From assembly GCF_019393635.1 (NCBI RefSeq), contig NC_057866.1, positions 226,327,359-226,391,358 on the forward strand: a stretch of DNA of 64,000 nt. Reading direction: 5' to 3'. The position numbers were made by a program, and so were the translations under genes. The notes below the pieces were generated by a model, which saw only the letters and a program-made list of their open reading frames with translations, ran no database searches and was not told the DNA's origin. Positions 62,176-64,000 of this stretch are shown in pieces. The DNA comes from Dromiciops gliroides. Its lineage: Eukaryota; Chordata; Mammalia; Microbiotheria; Microbiotheriidae. The first letter of the stretch is position 1. Each line of letters begins with the position of its first letter.

Positions 62176-62405
62176 GGGGCGGCTGGGTGGGGCAGTGGAT
62201 AGTTACAGCCCTCAAGACGCCTCTTCCAGAGTTAAAAATCCGTCCTCAGACGCTAGCAGCGTGACCCCAGGCAAGCCATTTAACCCTGTTTGCCTCAATT
62301 TCCTCATCTATAAAATGAGCCGGGGAGGGAAATGGCAAACCACTCCAGGATCTGCCAAGAAAACCCCAGAAGGGGTCACGGAGAGTCAGAAATGACTGAA
62401 CAACT
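62176..62405 (+). repeat. SINE with RTE/BovB-like tail
   Basis: GGGGCGGCTGGGTGGGGCAG head, GGGAAATGGCAAACCACTCC and GAGAGTCAGAAATGACTGAA tail. It sits within about 230 bases of the exon 1 donor. Confidence 0.92.
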
Positions 62406-62407
62406 AC

Positions 62408-62439
62408 AGCGCTCTGAGGTTTGCAAAGTACATATGTAT

Positions 62440-62487
<48 letters not shown>

Positions 62488-62640
62488 TGTGTGTGTGTAT
62501 ATATGTTGTCTCGTTTGATCCTCACAACAATCCTGTGAGCTAGGGGCTATTATCCCCATTCTACAGATGAGGAAGTTGAGGCTGAGCGAGGCTCAGTGAC
62601 TTGCCTAGCTTACACAGTCAATAGGCATGTATTCCAACCT
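62408..62640 (-). repeat. MIR/CORE-SINE with internal (TA)n expansion
   Basis: GCGCTCTGAGGTTTGCAAAG, then a TATG/TA/TG tract (62427-62505), then CTCACAACAATCCTGTGAGC and CATTCTACAGATGAGGAAG. Confidence 0.8.
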
Positions 62641-62654
62641 AGGGGCTGAGTGTA

Positions 62655-63240
62655 GAGTATACGAAAGAATGCAAAAGCACAGTCCTTGCCCTAGAGTTCG
62701 CATTCTGATTGGGGAAACAAGCAAATCATTGTCCCTACACTAGCATTATGAGGGTCCAGGAAACAATTCTCACAGAAGGTGGAATTTTAGCTGAGATTTC
62801 AAGGAAGCCAAGAGGCAGAGGCGAGAAGGGAAATCTAGGGAGTAGATGGAGTGGCTTGCCCAAAGGAGGCCAGAGGCACCGGGTCTTAGAAAACTTATGT
62901 GGGGGGCAGCTAGGTGGCACAGTGGATAAAGCACCGGCCCTGGATTCAGGAGTACCTGAGTTCAAATCCGGCCTCAGACACTTGACACTTACTAGCTGTG
63001 TGACCCTGGGCAAGTCACTTAACCCCCATTGCCCTGCAAAAAAGAAAAGAAAAGAAAATTTATGTGGGAGGCTAGTGTCAGGAGATGGGGAAGGTAGGAA
63101 AGGGCTAAGTAATGAAGGACTTTAAAAGCCAGACAGGACTTGGGATTTGTTCTTGGGATCTTCTATTTATTTATTTAGTTGTTTGATCTTCGAAGGGAGC
63201 CTCTGGAGTTGATTGAATAAGGAAGTTGCCTGATCATCTA
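62655..63240 (-). repeat. Ancient interspersed repeat, class undetermined, split by a SINE
   Basis: CAGTCCTTGCCCTAGAGTTC, GGAATTTTAGCTGAGATTTC and, after the SINE, GGAGGCTAGTGTCAGGAGAT match copies at 19565 and 33240. Confidence 0.55.
62904..63054 (+). repeat. SINE1-type CORE-SINE
   Basis: AAAACTTATGTGGG and AAAATTTATGTGGG flank it. AAAGAAAAGA tail. Confidence 0.95.
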
Positions 63241-63349
63241 TGACATGTTTGAGGCAGGGTTCAAATTCAAGCCTTGATTCTAAGCTCAGCACTTGAATTT
63301 TTTTTTTTTAATATTTCATCATATTTCTTTTGGGGAGGCGGGGCAGGAC

Positions 63350-63460
63350 AATGAGGATATTTCAATGTAATTGGTTTTCTTTGTAACCTTGTGTATTTTT
63401 GCATTTAAAAACATGATTCTGAGAAGTCTCTTGCCTTCAACAGACTGCCAAGGGGATCAG
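63350..63460 (+). repeat. hAT-like DNA transposon fragment
   Basis: TTTCAATGTAATTGGTTTTC and AAACATGATTCTGAGAAG match the fragment at 34515-34690. Confidence 0.55.
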
Positions 63461-63759
63461 TATCCCCTCCTAGCCTGATGTGGTCACTAGGGTAACAGCC
63501 CTGTTGGTATAGGAAAGGCTGCACTCAGGTTGTTGAGAATGATAAAGGCTCTTTTTGATGGGGGGGGGGGAGGGGAATGTGTTGGGGAATGGGGAGGAGG
63601 AAGCTTATCCATTGGTTGGATTTTGTCTTCTAATTGTTGAGGGGATCTTTTAGGACTAAGTATAGACATATATCATGTGCTTAGTATTACTTTTATTATT
63701 TTTTAAAATGGATTTTTACTGATGTCTTATTTTTATATTGCCCAGAGTTCCTCTATATA

Positions 63760-63920
63760 GTAATTTTTAAAATTAGCAATTACAGAGTTTTATAGTTTGC
63801 AAAGAAGCGCTTTACATCTTATTTCATGAGGCTGTTATATGAAGCTTAAGAAGTGAGTTGACTTGCCCAGAGTTACACAGCTAAGTAGGATTTGAACTCT
63901 AATATTTCCCGGGATATCTA
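63760..63920 (-). repeat. MIR-like fragment
   Basis: GCAAAGAAGCGCTTTACATC and GACTTGCCCAGAGTTACACA, then GGATTTGAACTC. Confidence 0.65.
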
Positions 63921-64000
63921 TCCCTTATAACAAATAATTTTTTAAAAAATATATAGAGGGAGAGAAAAAAAATTAACATTATTTACGATGTTCTGCAGCT

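Larger units (their letters stand above)
61952..64000 (+). other. PLA2G12A: PLA2G12A intron 1 (partial)
   Basis: Begins GTAAAG and runs past the window end. No second exon was seen. It holds MIR fragments, an RTE-tailed SINE, a TA/TG microsatellite, an ancient repeat and a SINE1. Confidence 0.85.

Overview
The window is nuclear DNA from a marsupial. Two vertebrate genes can be read on the + strand. The non-coding sequence is packed with marsupial-type repeats: tRNA-derived CORE-SINEs of the SINE1/WSINE1 kind, SINEs with an RTE/BovB-like tail, marsupial L1, ORF1-only HAL1 elements, and ERV solo LTRs. I could not decide between an American and an Australian marsupial from sequence alone. There is no bacterial-type operon, CRISPR array or defence system.

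Positions 2199-42573 hold complement factor I (CFI), exons 2 to 13. The twelve exons have matching splice phases and sum to 1698 coding bases (565 residues plus stop). Exon 1, with the signal peptide, must lie upstream of the window. Domain order is FIMAC, SRCR, two LDL-receptor class A modules, a short acidic linker, a furin-type activation site (RRKR/IVGG) and a trypsin-like protease with an intact His-Asp-Ser triad and the Asp of the S1 pocket. The 3' UTR with two AATAAA signals follows.

Positions 42.8-61.4 kb are intergenic. They hold a deep nest of L1, HAL1 and SINE insertions (43.6-48.6 kb and 55.4-59.4 kb), a processed pseudogene of TAF11 (50.9-51.3 kb), a sense-oriented ERV LTR (about 59.4-60.7 kb) and a polypurine tract.

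Positions 61.4-62.1 kb are a CpG island with exon 1 of PLA2G12A (group XIIA secreted phospholipase A2). The window ends in its first intron. The order CFI then PLA2G12A in the same orientation matches the arrangement I recall for human 4q25. The two genes are neighbours by synteny, not by function: CFI is a plasma complement regulator and PLA2G12A an atypical secreted phospholipase.

The points most worth a second look are: the loss of the near-invariant Trp in the SGWG motif of the CFI protease; an L1-plus-microsatellite block reaching to within about 15 bases of the exon 6 acceptor; a HAL1 subfamily that seems to carry an antisense SINE as a fixed part of its 3' region; solo LTRs in CFI introns that all lie antisense to the gene; and two unannotated retropseudogene remnants (TAF11 and a Y-box protein). 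I found no credible undescribed biological system.
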